Of a DNA stretch of 36,623 nucleotides, positions 1 through 8,066 are shown in pieces. Location: the NCBI GenBank assembly GCA_017936845.1, contig JAGBES010000001.1, forward strand, positions 75,026 to 111,648, read 5' to 3'. This DNA is from Bacilli bacterium. Lineage in GTDB: Bacteria > Bacillota_I > Bacilli_A > RF39 > UBA660. Positions within the stretch are counted from its first letter, which is position 1. Each line of letters opens with the position of its first letter. The notes beneath the pieces are model-generated. The model saw only the letters and a list, made by a program, of their open reading frames with translations, had not been told where the DNA came from and made no database searches. Both the position numbers and the translations under genes were made by a program.

Positions 1-496
1 TATTGTAAATAAAAATTTGAAATTTTTTAACAAGGGATTTAGAAAAACTCAAGTAAGTGTAAGAGGAGCTCCATTTATTCCAACAATACCTAAAAATGTT
101 CCATCTGAAATATATAATTTATTTGATTGTTATAATAATGTATGGAATATTTTAAATCCATATGAAAGAGAAGCTATGTTTCATATAAAATTTATTAGAA
201 TTCATCCATTTGAAGATGGAAATGGGAGAACAGGTAGAATAATAACAAGTTATAATTTATGTAAATCAAATAAGGCACCTATTGTCATAAATAGTAGTGA
301 AAGAGAAAAATATTTCAAATTTATAAATGAGAATGATGTTGATTCATTAGCTAATATGTTTGAACAAAAATCAAAAGAAGAATTAGAAGTAATGGTTGAA
401 TTATATAAAACAATATGTGGTGATGAGATAAAAAATAGTATATTAAATGATGGTGATGTAAAAATATATGAATTATCAAGAAGAATAAATAATTAA
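1..496 (+). CDS. Fic/DOC-family protein, 5'-truncated by the window edge
   Basis: The reading frame is open from the left edge and ends with TAA at 494-496, so the N-terminus lies outside the window; the TTG at 17 is not a convincing start. The Fic catalytic loop is complete: HPFEDGNGRTGR, with the catalytic His encoded near 203-205, matches the HxFx(D/E)GNGRxxR consensus. The preceding helices (around YNNVWN, EREAMFHIKFIRIH) also fit the fold. Fic enzymes usually transfer AMP from ATP to a target hydroxyl; some act as toxins or self-regulators. No antitoxin-like partner or inhibitory (S/T)xxxE(G/N) helix is visible in the part available, so target and role are unknown. Confident for the domain, not for function. 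Confidence 0.85.
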   Translation, partial: IVNKNLKFFNKGFRKTQVSVRGAPFIPTIPKNVPSEIYNLFDCYNNVWNILNPYEREAMFHIKFIRIHPFEDGNGRTGRIITSYNLCKSNKAPIVINSSEREKYFKFINENDVDSLANMFEQKSKEELEVMVELYKTICGDEIKNSILNDGDVKIYELSRRINN

Positions 497-499
497 TAA

Positions 500-527
500 A
501 AATAGCTTGAAAAAGCTATTTTTTTTT
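500..527 (+). terminator. Rho-independent terminator of the Fic gene
   Basis: Stem AAATAGCTT (500-508) pairs with AAGCTATTT (513-521) around a GAAA loop and runs into nine T. The -35 of the next promoter lies in its loop region. Confidence 0.85.
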
Positions 528-535
528 ACTATAAT
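507..535 (+). promoter_or_regulatory. Sigma-A-type promoter of the large prepilin gene
   Basis: TTGAAA (507-512), 17-bp spacer, TATAAT (530-535). The -35 overlaps the upstream terminator hairpin, so terminator and promoter share DNA. Confidence 0.7.
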
Positions 536-560
536 TGATATAGTAGAAAGTAGGGATAAA

Positions 561-2450
561 ATGAAAAAAAAGGGATTCACATTAATAGAATTATTAGCAG
601 TCATAGTAATACTAGCAATTATATCATTAATAGCAGTACCAGTAATATTAAATATAATAAGAGATGCTAAAAAATCATCAGCAAAAGATTCAGCATATGG
701 ATATATAAAAGCAGTAGAAAATTATCAAGCAATGGAAATGTTGAAAGGAAATATAGGATTAAAAGAAGGAAAATATAATACAGTATCAGAAACAACAATA
801 GGTGAAACAAAATATAAAAAACTAAATGATATAGTAAGTTTAAAAGGAAATAAACCAACAGGAGGAACAGTAACAATATTAAAAAATCAAACAGTAGGAT
901 CAGCATATCTATGTATAAATAGTTATGTAGTAGAATACTTAAATAATGAAGCAAATATAGTAAGTGATGATTGTGGAGAAATGGGAAGTATAATAGAATT
1001 TATTGTAGATAGTGAAGACTATCAAATAAATAGAACATTAACAATAAATTATCCAAAAGGAAATTATGAATATTACTATAAGGTAAGTGGAAAAGCAAAA
1101 TTAAATGATACATATATAGAAAAAGATAAAGAAATAAAAACAGAAAATAATGTATCTATATTACTAGAGGAAAATCAAACAGTAGAAGTATGGATGATAA
1201 AAAATGGTAAGAAAATATCATTAAGAAATTATGTAGAAGAAAAAATAGACAATGTAGAAATAGGTGTACCAACAGTAGAACTTCAAGCAAGTATACCAAT
1301 ATTAACTAAAACGGGAGTACAAAATAAATCTATTTTAAAAGTAACATATGAAAAACAAGAAGGAACAACCCCATATTATAGTATAGATGATGGAAAAACA
1401 TGGATAAAATATTTAAATGAAACTACAATTAATAAATCAGTTGTTAAAGTAAAATTGATGAGAGATAGTGGAAGATATGGCGAAATAGTTGAAGAAATAG
1501 GAACCGCTGATTCAAAATATTTATCAACTGATGTATATGATAATGATTTAAATACATATTATGAAGTTCAAAGATATGATTCGGATAGTAATATAGTTAA
1601 TTTACCATCTATAGAAGTATCAAGTGAAATGCAGGGTAAAAATTTTGATTTCTATGTAAAAACTGATGCTACTACTGGTACTGTATGGCCAGCGTATTAT
1701 GATAAAGATGATAATCTTATATCATATACTAAAATCAATTATGATAAATATGATGGAGAAATAACAGATACAATACCATTAAATACTTCAAAAATAAGAT
1801 TCTTTAAACGAGATACATATACAGCTGGATATGTATGTGAAGTTGGTCCTTCATATAAGGCTACAATTGATATTGATATAACTGCTCCTAAATTAACAGA
1901 AAGCGGTGTTAAAGATGCTTCAGCAACTATTAATATTAATTATTCTGAAGAATCAAATGTTAAATTGTATAGAATAAATGATGGAGAATGGCAAAAATAT
2001 ACTGGAGCTATTAAAACGTCTTCTGGAAGTACCATATATGCTAAATCAACTGTTAATGATATTGATAAAGATTTTATTGTTGAACAAAAAGTTGTTTTTC
2101 CAGAAAATATAATAAAAAAAGATGCTTATGATAATGATAAAGAAACGTATATTTCTTTACCAAGATATGATTCTTCAACTTATGTTTACAGAGAACCATA
2201 TATAGAAGTATCAAATGAAATGTGGGGAAAACAATATACAATATATTCAAAAACATTGGGAACAGCAGGAAGAACATGGCCATTCTATTATGATAAAGAC
2301 GATAAATTAATATCATATGAAGATTTAGGAACAGGACAATTTGATCAAGAATTACATGGAACTATTCCAGAAAATACAGTAAGAATTAGATTTGCAAAAA
2401 TAAGTACAGATACAAGTAGTTATATTTATGAAATATATCCTAAAAAATAA
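561..2450 (+). CDS. Large prepilin-like surface protein with duplicated C-terminal module
   Basis: Starting at ATG 561 (629 aa) gives a classical type IV prepilin leader: basic MKKKG, then F-T-L-I-E and a hydrophobic helix to about residue 33; the Gly-Phe bond is the expected prepilin peptidase site. An in-frame TTG at 507 would lie upstream of the promoter -10 and is rejected. Residues 1 to about 150 form a pilin-like head with a conserved LCINSY.VEY motif and a later Cys that may form a disulfide; the same head begins the gene at 15809. Residues 245-417 and 442-613 are two diverged copies of one module (Ig-like stretch with YSIDDGKTW / YRINDGEWQ, then YDND...WP.YYDKDD.LISY). Likely a surface-exposed minor pilin or adhesin. 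No pilus ATPase or prepilin peptidase is in the window. Monocistronic: own promoter and terminator. Confidence 0.8.
   Translation: MKKKGFTLIELLAVIVILAIISLIAVPVILNIIRDAKKSSAKDSAYGYIKAVENYQAMEMLKGNIGLKEGKYNTVSETTIGETKYKKLNDIVSLKGNKPTGGTVTILKNQTVGSAYLCINSYVVEYLNNEANIVSDDCGEMGSIIEFIVDSEDYQINRTLTINYPKGNYEYYYKVSGKAKLNDTYIEKDKEIKTENNVSILLEENQTVEVWMIKNGKKISLRNYVEEKIDNVEIGVPTVELQASIPILTKTGVQNKSILKVTYEKQEGTTPYYSIDDGKTWIKYLNETTINKSVVKVKLMRDSGRYGEIVEEIGTADSKYLSTDVYDNDLNTYYEVQRYDSDSNIVNLPSIEVSSEMQGKNFDFYVKTDATTGTVWPAYYDKDDNLISYTKINYDKYDGEITDTIPLNTSKIRFFKRDTYTAGYVCEVGPSYKATIDIDITAPKLTESGVKDASATININYSEESNVKLYRINDGEWQKYTGAIKTSSGSTIYAKSTVNDIDKDFIVEQKVVFPENIIKKDAYDNDKETYISLPRYDSSTYVYREPYIEVSNEMWGKQYTIYSKTLGTAGRTWPFYYDKDDKLISYEDLGTGQFDQELHGTIPENTVRIRFAKISTDTSSYIYEIYPKK
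1293..2399 (+). repeat. Intragenic tandem duplication (two modules of about 173 codons)
   Basis: Copy 1 spans about 1293-1811 and copy 2 about 1884-2399. Shared landmarks in order: LTxxGVxx(K/A)S, Y.I(D/N)DG.W.KY, Y-D-N-D, RYDS, EVS.EM.GK, TWP.YYDKDD.LISY, and TIP.NT..IRF. DNA identity is low, so the duplication is old. Confidence 0.75.
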
Positions 2451-2454
2451 ATTA

Positions 2455-2487
2455 GAAAAATCAAAATTGATATTTTCTTTTTTTTTT
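2455..2487 (+). terminator. Terminator after the large prepilin gene
   Basis: GAAAAATCAA (2455-2464) pairs with TTGATATTTTC (2467-2477) with one bulged A, followed by a run of T. The right arm contains the parE -35 element. Confidence 0.55.
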
Positions 2488-2495
2488 GTTATAAT
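2467..2495 (+). promoter_or_regulatory. Sigma-A-type promoter of parE
   Basis: TTGATA (2467-2472), 17-bp spacer, TATAAT (2490-2495), directly before the AGGTGAT ribosome site at 2501-2507. Confidence 0.75.
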
Positions 2496-2510
2496 TAATA
2501 AGGTGATAAG

Positions 2511-4421
2511 ATGGCAAAGTATGATGAGAGTTCTATAAAAATACTAGAGGGATTAGAAGCAGTAAGAAAAAGACCTGGTATGTATATAGGGTCAACAGAT
2601 AAAAGAGGATTACATCATTTAATATGGGAAATTGTAGATAATGCAATAGATGAAGTAATAAACGGATATGGTAAAAAAATAAAAATAATTTTAAATAAAG
2701 ATGGTAGTGTAACAGTAGAGGATGAAGGAAGAGGAGTCCCTGTTGGGATGCATTCTAGTGGAATTTCAACACCTGAAGTAATTTATACCGTATTACATGC
2801 TGGTGGTAAATTTGAAGAAGGCGGATATAAAGTATCTGGAGGGCTTCATGGAGTTGGTGCTAGTGTTGTAAATGCTTTAAGCAAATGGATGGAAATTAAT
2901 ATAAAACGAGATGGTTATGAATATTATATAAGTTTTGAAGATGGTGGAAAACTAAAACAACCATTAACAAAATTAGATAAAACAAATAAAACTGGTACTA
3001 AAGTAACATTTATGCCAGATGATAAAATATTTTCTACAGTTAATTTTTCATTTACAACAGTATGTGAAAGAATGCAAGAATGTGCTTTTCTTTTAAAAGG
3101 TTTAACAGTTGAAGTAGAAGATATTTTAGATAATAAAAAAGAAATATTTAATTATGAAAAGGGTTTAGAAGCATTTGTTGATTACCTAAATGATGGAAAA
3201 ACACCACTACATAAATCAGTATTTTTTGAAGGTGTAAAAGATAAAATAAATGTTGAAGTAGCATTTCAATATACAGATACATATTCAGAAAATATAATAT
3301 CATTTGTAAATAATGTAAAAACAAATGATGGTGGAACTCATGAAGTAGGCTTTAAAACAGCAATTACTAAAGTTTTTAATGATTATGCTAGAAATAATGG
3401 ATATTTAAAAACAAAAGATAAAAATTTTGAAGGGCCAGATACAAGAGAAGGATTAACAGCTATAATAAGTTTACAAATTCCAGAAGATTTATTACAATTT
3501 GAAGGACAAACAAAAGGCAAGCTAGGTACACCAATTGCTCGTAATGTTGTAGATAATATAGTTACTCAGAAGTTACAATTTTTCTTAGAAGAAAATAAAG
3601 CTAGTGCTACAAAAATATTAGAGAAAATGGTAAAAAGTAGAAATGTTAGAGAAGCAGCACGAAAAGCACGTGATGAAGCAAGACAAGGAAAAGATAAAAA
3701 TAAAAAAGAAAGATTTACTAACGGTAAACTTACACCAGCTCAAACAAAAGATCCTAAAAGAAATGAATTATTCTTAGTCGAAGGAGATTCCGCTGGTGGT
3801 ACAGCAAAAACTGGAAGAGATAGAAAATTTCAAGCAATTTTACCACTTAGAGGAAAAGTTTTAAATACAGAAAAAGCTAAATTGGATGAAATATTAAAAA
3901 ATGAAGAAATTAATACATTAATATATACTATAGGAGCTGGTATAGGTAGTGATTTTAAAATAGAAGATTGTAATTATGATAAAGTTATAATAATGACAGA
4001 TGCTGATGTAGATGGTTCACATATTCAAGTATTATTATTGACATTTTTCTATAGATATATGAAACCATTAATAGAACATGGAAAGCTTTTTATAGCAATT
4101 CCACCATTATATAAAATAAGTAGTGGAAAAGAAGAACAATATGCATGGACTGATGAAGATAGAAAAATATTATTGGAAGGTAAATTCAAAAATAAACAAA
4201 CGAAAACACAAAGATATAAAGGTCTTGGGGAAATGGATGCTGAAGAACTTAGAGATACAACAATGGATCCAGATAAAAGAAGTTTAATAAAAGTTAGTAT
4301 AACAGATGCTTCATTAGCAGAAAAAAGAGTAAGTGTATTAATGGGAAATAAAGTAGAACCTAGAAAAGAATGGATAGAAGAAAATGTTGATTTTTCATTT
4401 GAAGATAATTATGCAACTTAG
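2511..4421 (+). CDS. parE: DNA topoisomerase IV subunit B (ParE)
   Basis: 636 aa, normal length for a type IIA topoisomerase B subunit. GHKL ATPase: E40 and N44 in the EIVDNAIDE segment, D71 in the DEGRG turn, GGLHGVGASVVNALS lid, and the QTKGKLG lysine loop. TOPRIM: E424 in EGDSAGG and the D497-D499-D501 metal site, then QRYKGLGEMD near the C-terminus. ParE is preferred to GyrB because of the GMH after GRGVPV and the IQVLLLTFFYRYMKPLIE segment after the TOPRIM aspartates (GyrB typically has IRTLLLTFFYR). ParE provides the ATPase for chromosome decatenation together with ParC. Unusually, parC does not follow; the next gene is a sigma factor. SD AGGTGAT lies 3 nt before the ATG. Confidence 0.93.
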   Translation: MAKYDESSIKILEGLEAVRKRPGMYIGSTDKRGLHHLIWEIVDNAIDEVINGYGKKIKIILNKDGSVTVEDEGRGVPVGMHSSGISTPEVIYTVLHAGGKFEEGGYKVSGGLHGVGASVVNALSKWMEINIKRDGYEYYISFEDGGKLKQPLTKLDKTNKTGTKVTFMPDDKIFSTVNFSFTTVCERMQECAFLLKGLTVEVEDILDNKKEIFNYEKGLEAFVDYLNDGKTPLHKSVFFEGVKDKINVEVAFQYTDTYSENIISFVNNVKTNDGGTHEVGFKTAITKVFNDYARNNGYLKTKDKNFEGPDTREGLTAIISLQIPEDLLQFEGQTKGKLGTPIARNVVDNIVTQKLQFFLEENKASATKILEKMVKSRNVREAARKARDEARQGKDKNKKERFTNGKLTPAQTKDPKRNELFLVEGDSAGGTAKTGRDRKFQAILPLRGKVLNTEKAKLDEILKNEEINTLIYTIGAGIGSDFKIEDCNYDKVIIMTDADVDGSHIQVLLLTFFYRYMKPLIEHGKLFIAIPPLYKISSGKEEQYAWTDEDRKILLEGKFKNKQTKTQRYKGLGEMDAEELRDTTMDPDKRSLIKVSITDASLAEKRVSVLMGNKVEPRKEWIEENVDFSFEDNYAT

Positions 4422-4437
4422 GGTTGCATTTCTTTTT
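4411..4437 (+). terminator. Terminator of parE
   Basis: ATGCAAC (4411-4417) pairs with GTTGCAT (4423-4429), followed by a T-rich tract; the parE stop codon lies at the start of the loop. Confidence 0.8.
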
Positions 4438-4452
4438 ATTTTGTGATAAGAT
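4424..4452 (+). promoter_or_regulatory. Possible promoter of the sigma factor gene
   Basis: TTGCAT (4424-4429), 17-bp spacer, TAAGAT (4447-4452). The match is moderate; the -35 would be the right arm of the parE terminator. Confidence 0.35.
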
Positions 4453-4478
4453 AATTTCCAATTAAAGGGGGATTTTAT

Positions 4479-5603
4479 ATGGAAAACCTAAATTTAGAAA
4501 AAATTGATATGTTAAATAGTATAATAATAGAAGAAAATGTTAAAGTTAAAGATATAAAAATCGTATTAAGAAATTCAAGTAAATTAAATAAATTATTAAA
4601 GGATATATTTAAAGAATATATAGAAGAAGGAGCTATTGATAAACCAATAATAGAAGAATTAAATATAAATAATGTAACTAAACAAATGATATATTATTTT
4701 TTGAGAAAAAATAAATGTGAAATTGTAGATTTAGAAAATATAGAAGAAGAGAGTATTGACCAAAATGATTTAGTGTGTTTTAATGATGACTCAATAGGTT
4801 TTTATATTAAAAGTGCTACAAGTTATCCATTATTAACCAAAGAAGAAGAAAAAGATTTATTTATTAGATATAGTAATGGAGAGAAAGAATTAAAAGATAA
4901 AATAATAAATTCAAATTTACGTTTAGTTATAAGTATAGCAAAAAGATATTATAATAATGGGGTTGATTTTTTAGATTTAATTCAATTTGGAAATGAAGGA
5001 TTAATAAAAGCTGTAGATAAATTTGATGTAACAAAAGGATATAAATTTTCTACATATGCAACATGGTGGATTAGGCAATCAATAACTAGATCGGTACTTG
5101 ATTCAGGAAGGACAATAAGAATACCAGTTCATGTAAGTGAAGCTATTATTAAAATTAAAAGAGTTAGAGGGAAATATTTAAATGAATATAGTGAAAATCC
5201 AACAATAGAAGAATTAGCTAATCTAACGGGTTATACAAAAGAAAAAGTTGAAATGTGTTTAAAAAATATTGATGATGCTGCAAGTCTTGATTCACCAATT
5301 GGTGAAATGGAACATGGTCAACAAACTACTGTAATTGATATGCTTGATTCAGGTTATTCACTAGAAGAAGAAGTTATTAATATTGTAAGAAAAGAAGAAT
5401 TATTAGATTTGATAGAAAGTTTAAATAATGAAAGAGAAAAAGAGATAATAAGATTAAGATTTGGATTTGTAGATGGATATCCAAAAACATTAGAAGAAGT
5501 TGGGCAAATATATGGAGTAACAAGAGAAAGAATAAGACAAATAGAAGCAAAAGCGTTAAGAAAAATAAGAGTAAAAGCAAGAAAAAATAATTTTATTAGA
5601 TAA
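4479..5603 (+). CDS. RpoD/SigA-type sigma-70 factor (group 1 or 2)
   Basis: 374 aa. Region 1.2 begins near residue 104 (DSIGFYIK...PLLTKEEE), regions 2.1-2.4 span about 137-207 ([51 protein letters not shown]), region 3 starts at RTIRIPVH (211-218), and region 4.2 is the HTH at about 337-364 ([28 protein letters not shown]). It directs RNA polymerase to -35/-10 promoters of the type seen throughout this window. Deviations from the usual primary sigma include DLIQFGN where DLIQEGN is typical and [10 protein letters not shown] where [10 protein letters not shown] is typical. The first 100 residues are helical and acidic. It is not next to dnaG, the common site of the primary gene, so a second group 1/2 sigma is possible. 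Strong SD AAAGGGGGA at 4464-4472. Confidence 0.85.
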   Translation: MENLNLEKIDMLNSIIIEENVKVKDIKIVLRNSSKLNKLLKDIFKEYIEEGAIDKPIIEELNINNVTKQMIYYFLRKNKCEIVDLENIEEESIDQNDLVCFNDDSIGFYIKSATSYPLLTKEEEKDLFIRYSNGEKELKDKIINSNLRLVISIAKRYYNNGVDFLDLIQFGNEGLIKAVDKFDVTKGYKFSTYATWWIRQSITRSVLDSGRTIRIPVHVSEAIIKIKRVRGKYLNEYSENPTIEELANLTGYTKEKVEMCLKNIDDAASLDSPIGEMEHGQQTTVIDMLDSGYSLEEEVINIVRKEELLDLIESLNNEREKEIIRLRFGFVDGYPKTLEEVGQIYGVTRERIRQIEAKALRKIRVKARKNNFIR

Positions 5604-5617
5604 GATTATTTTTTTTT
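5586..5617 (+). terminator. Terminator of the sigma factor gene
   Basis: An 11-bp AT-only stem with one G-U pair (5586-5596 with 5600-5610, loop TAG) followed by seven T. The stem includes the end of the coding region. Confidence 0.65.
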
Positions 5618-5690
5618 GAAATTTTTGTTGATTAAAAATATTTCTTTTTTTTCATTATATACATAGAATAATAATGGAAAGGAAGATAAT

Positions 5691-8006
5691 ATGTTTAGTA
5701 ATTTCACTGAAGAAGCAAGAAATATAATAGTAAAAGCAAAAACAGAAATGAAGAAACTTAAACATCCTTATGTTGGAAGTGAACATTTATTATTAGCTAT
5801 ACTAAAAGAAGAAAATAGTGTAAGTAAAATACTAAAAGAATATGATCTTGATTATAACAAATTAAAAAAAGAAATTATTAATGTTATAGGTGTAGGTAGT
5901 AATGAAAGTGAATGGTTTTTATATACACCATTACTAAAAAGAATATTTGAAACAGCCATTATAGACAGTAAAGAAAACAATAGTGATGTTACTATTGAAA
6001 ACTTATTTAGTGCATTACTAGAAGAAGGAGAAGGAGTAGCAATACGTATAATGGTAGGTATGAATATAGATTTAGATAGCTTATATAAAGAATTTTCGTA
6101 TTCATTAATAAAACCTGTAAAACATAAAAAAAATAAAAAATTATTATTAGATGAATTAGGAGTAGATTTAACTAAAAAAGCATTAAATAATGAATTGGAT
6201 CCTGTAATAGGAAGAGAAGAAGAGATAAAAAGAGTTCTAGAAATATTATCTAGAAGATGTAAAAATAATCCAATTTTAATAGGAGAAGCAGGAGTAGGAA
6301 AAACAGCAATAGTAGAAGAATTAAGTAGAATGATAGTAAATGGTAGTGTACCTTTATCATTATTAAATAAAAGAATAATAAGTTTAGATATGGCAAGTGC
6401 AGTAGCAGGTACTAAATATCGTGGAGAATTTGAAGAAAGAATGAATAAAATAATAAAAGAAGTAGAAGAAAATGATGATATTATTTTATTTATTGATGAA
6501 ATTCATACTTTAGTTGGTGCTGGAGGTGCTGAAGGGGCTATTGACGCTTCTAATATATTTAAACCAGCATTAGCACGTGGTAAATTAAGATGTATTGGTG
6601 CTACTACTATAAATGAATATAAAAAGTATATAGAAAAAGATGGAGCTTTAGATAGAAGATTTCAAAAAGTTTTAATAGAAGTACCAGATAAAGAAAAAAC
6701 TAAAGGAATATTATTAAATTTAAAAAAAATATATGAAAAATATCATATGGTATCCATAAGTGAAGAAATAATAGATACTATTTTGGATTTAACAGATAAA
6801 TATGTATATGATAGATATGAACCAGATAAATCAATAGATGTCTTAGATGAAGTATGTGCTAAAGTAAGTTTAAAAGAAACAAAAGAATTAAAAAAATATA
6901 ATGAATTAAAAAAAGAATATCAAATAATTAATACTAAAAAAAATGAGTCAATAGTAAAAAATGATTTTAAAGAAGCTAGTAATTATAAAGAAATAGAAAA
7001 TAAATTAATGGATGAAATTAACAATATTGAATTAAAACTTTATACTAAAAAGAAAAAAGAGGTAACAAAAAAAGATGTAGCAGAAGTAATAAATATTAAA
7101 ACTAAAATACCTGTATATGAACTTTTAAATGAAACTAAAACAACAATAAAAAATATAGAAAACAAATTAAAACATAATATTATAGGACAAGATAATGCTA
7201 TAAAAGAAGTATTAAATAATACTAAGAAAATAAAACTTGGATTTAAAGACAAAAATAAATGTTATTCTTTTATGTTTATGGGACCTAGTGGTGTAGGAAA
7301 AACAGCACTTGCAAAACTTTTTGGGGAATGTTTGGTCGGTGAAAAGAATATTATCAAACTCGATATGAGTGAATTTAGTGAACCTCATAGTGTTAGTAAA
7401 ATAATAGGATCGCCTCCAGGATATATAGGATATGATGATAATAAAAATGTTTTAGAAGAAGTGAAAAATAAACCATATTCAGTAATAATACTAGATGAAA
7501 TAGAAAAAGCTCATAGTTCAGTGATAAATTTGTTTTTCCAAATATTAGATGATGGAAAAATAAAAGATTCAAGTGGAAAAATAGTAAGATTTGATAATGT
7601 AACTATAGTTATGACATCAAATATAGGTTTTAACGATATACATGTAGGATTTAATAAAAAAAATAATAATATAGTTACATCTAAATTAAAAGATTATTTT
7701 GATGTATCATTTATTAATAGATTAGATAGTATAATTATATTTAATGAACTTGATGAGGAAACTATAAAATATTTAATAAATGAAAAAATAAATAAATTAA
7801 AACAAAAATATAATTTAATGGAAGTTAATATAAAAATAGATAATAATGTTATAAATGAGATAATAGAATTATCAAATTATAAAGAATATGGTGCTAGAAA
7901 AATAGATAAACTAGTAAAAGATAAACTAGAAAATAAAATTATAGATGAATTAATCAATAATAAATATGATATAGAAATTAAAAGTTTAAAGGAAAACGTT
8001 GTATAA
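5691..8006 (+). CDS. clpC: AAA+ unfoldase ClpC (ClpP partner)
   Basis: 771 aa. Clp N-domain repeats at about 1-140 ([29 protein letters not shown]). First AAA+ domain has Walker A GEAGVGKT (198-205) and the [20 protein letters not shown] segment. A middle domain at about 400-460 contains a UVR-like [16 protein letters not shown] stretch, typical of ClpC rather than ClpA or ClpB. The second AAA+ domain has Walker A GPSGVGKT (531-538) and Walker [10 protein letters not shown]. The VGF tripeptide at 652-654 is the ClpP-docking loop; clpP is encoded at 19352-19921. It unfolds substrates and feeds them to ClpP in the cytosol. SD AAAGGAAG (5678-5685). No CtsR or CIRCE operator was seen upstream, and no ctsR/mcsAB operon accompanies it. 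Confidence 0.92.
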   Translation: MFSNFTEEARNIIVKAKTEMKKLKHPYVGSEHLLLAILKEENSVSKILKEYDLDYNKLKKEIINVIGVGSNESEWFLYTPLLKRIFETAIIDSKENNSDVTIENLFSALLEEGEGVAIRIMVGMNIDLDSLYKEFSYSLIKPVKHKKNKKLLLDELGVDLTKKALNNELDPVIGREEEIKRVLEILSRRCKNNPILIGEAGVGKTAIVEELSRMIVNGSVPLSLLNKRIISLDMASAVAGTKYRGEFEERMNKIIKEVEENDDIILFIDEIHTLVGAGGAEGAIDASNIFKPALARGKLRCIGATTINEYKKYIEKDGALDRRFQKVLIEVPDKEKTKGILLNLKKIYEKYHMVSISEEIIDTILDLTDKYVYDRYEPDKSIDVLDEVCAKVSLKETKELKKYNELKKEYQIINTKKNESIVKNDFKEASNYKEIENKLMDEINNIELKLYTKKKKEVTKKDVAEVINIKTKIPVYELLNETKTTIKNIENKLKHNIIGQDNAIKEVLNNTKKIKLGFKDKNKCYSFMFMGPSGVGKTALAKLFGECLVGEKNIIKLDMSEFSEPHSVSKIIGSPPGYIGYDDNKNVLEEVKNKPYSVIILDEIEKAHSSVINLFFQILDDGKIKDSSGKIVRFDNVTIVMTSNIGFNDIHVGFNKKNNNIVTSKLKDYFDVSFINRLDSIIIFNELDEETIKYLINEKINKLKQKYNLMEVNIKIDNNVINEIIELSNYKEYGARKIDKLVKDKLENKIIDELINNKYDIEIKSLKENVV

Positions 8007-8040
8007 AAAATAATAAAATCTTTTAAACTTAAAACAATGA

Positions 8041-8065
8041 AAAATCAAGGTTATACCTTGATTTT
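8041..8065. terminator. Bidirectional terminator between clpC and the PBP gene
   Basis: Perfect 10-bp stem AAAATCAAGG / CCTTGATTTT (8041-8050 and 8056-8065) between convergent genes. The PBP stop codon begins 1 base away at 8067-8069. The T tract is clearer on the plus strand. Confidence 0.75.
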
Positions 8066-8066
8066 A

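Noticed and set aside
17-19. TTG at 17 as the real start of the Fic gene
   Set aside because: The frame stays open to the window edge, no SD precedes it, and it would cut the Fic fold.
667-954. Long leucine-rich antisense ORF opposite the first pilin head (and similar ones at 15907-16212 and 5377-5580)
   Set aside because: It mirrors the A-ended codons of the sense gene; no SD or promoter, and low-complexity Leu/Phe/Tyr composition.
3776-3782. AGTCGAA as an additional 0A box
   Set aside because: It is inside the parE TOPRIM coding sequence (VEGDS) and is only a near match.
2511-4421. GyrB instead of ParE
   Set aside because: The IQVLLLTFFYRYMKPLIE segment, the GRGVPVGMH turn and the general ParE pattern argue for topoisomerase IV, though parC is not adjacent.
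5604-5690. CtsR or CIRCE operators upstream of clpC, and also upstream of clpP (19922-20038)
   Set aside because: No GGTCAAA repeats and no TTAGCACTC/GAGTGCTAA pair were seen.
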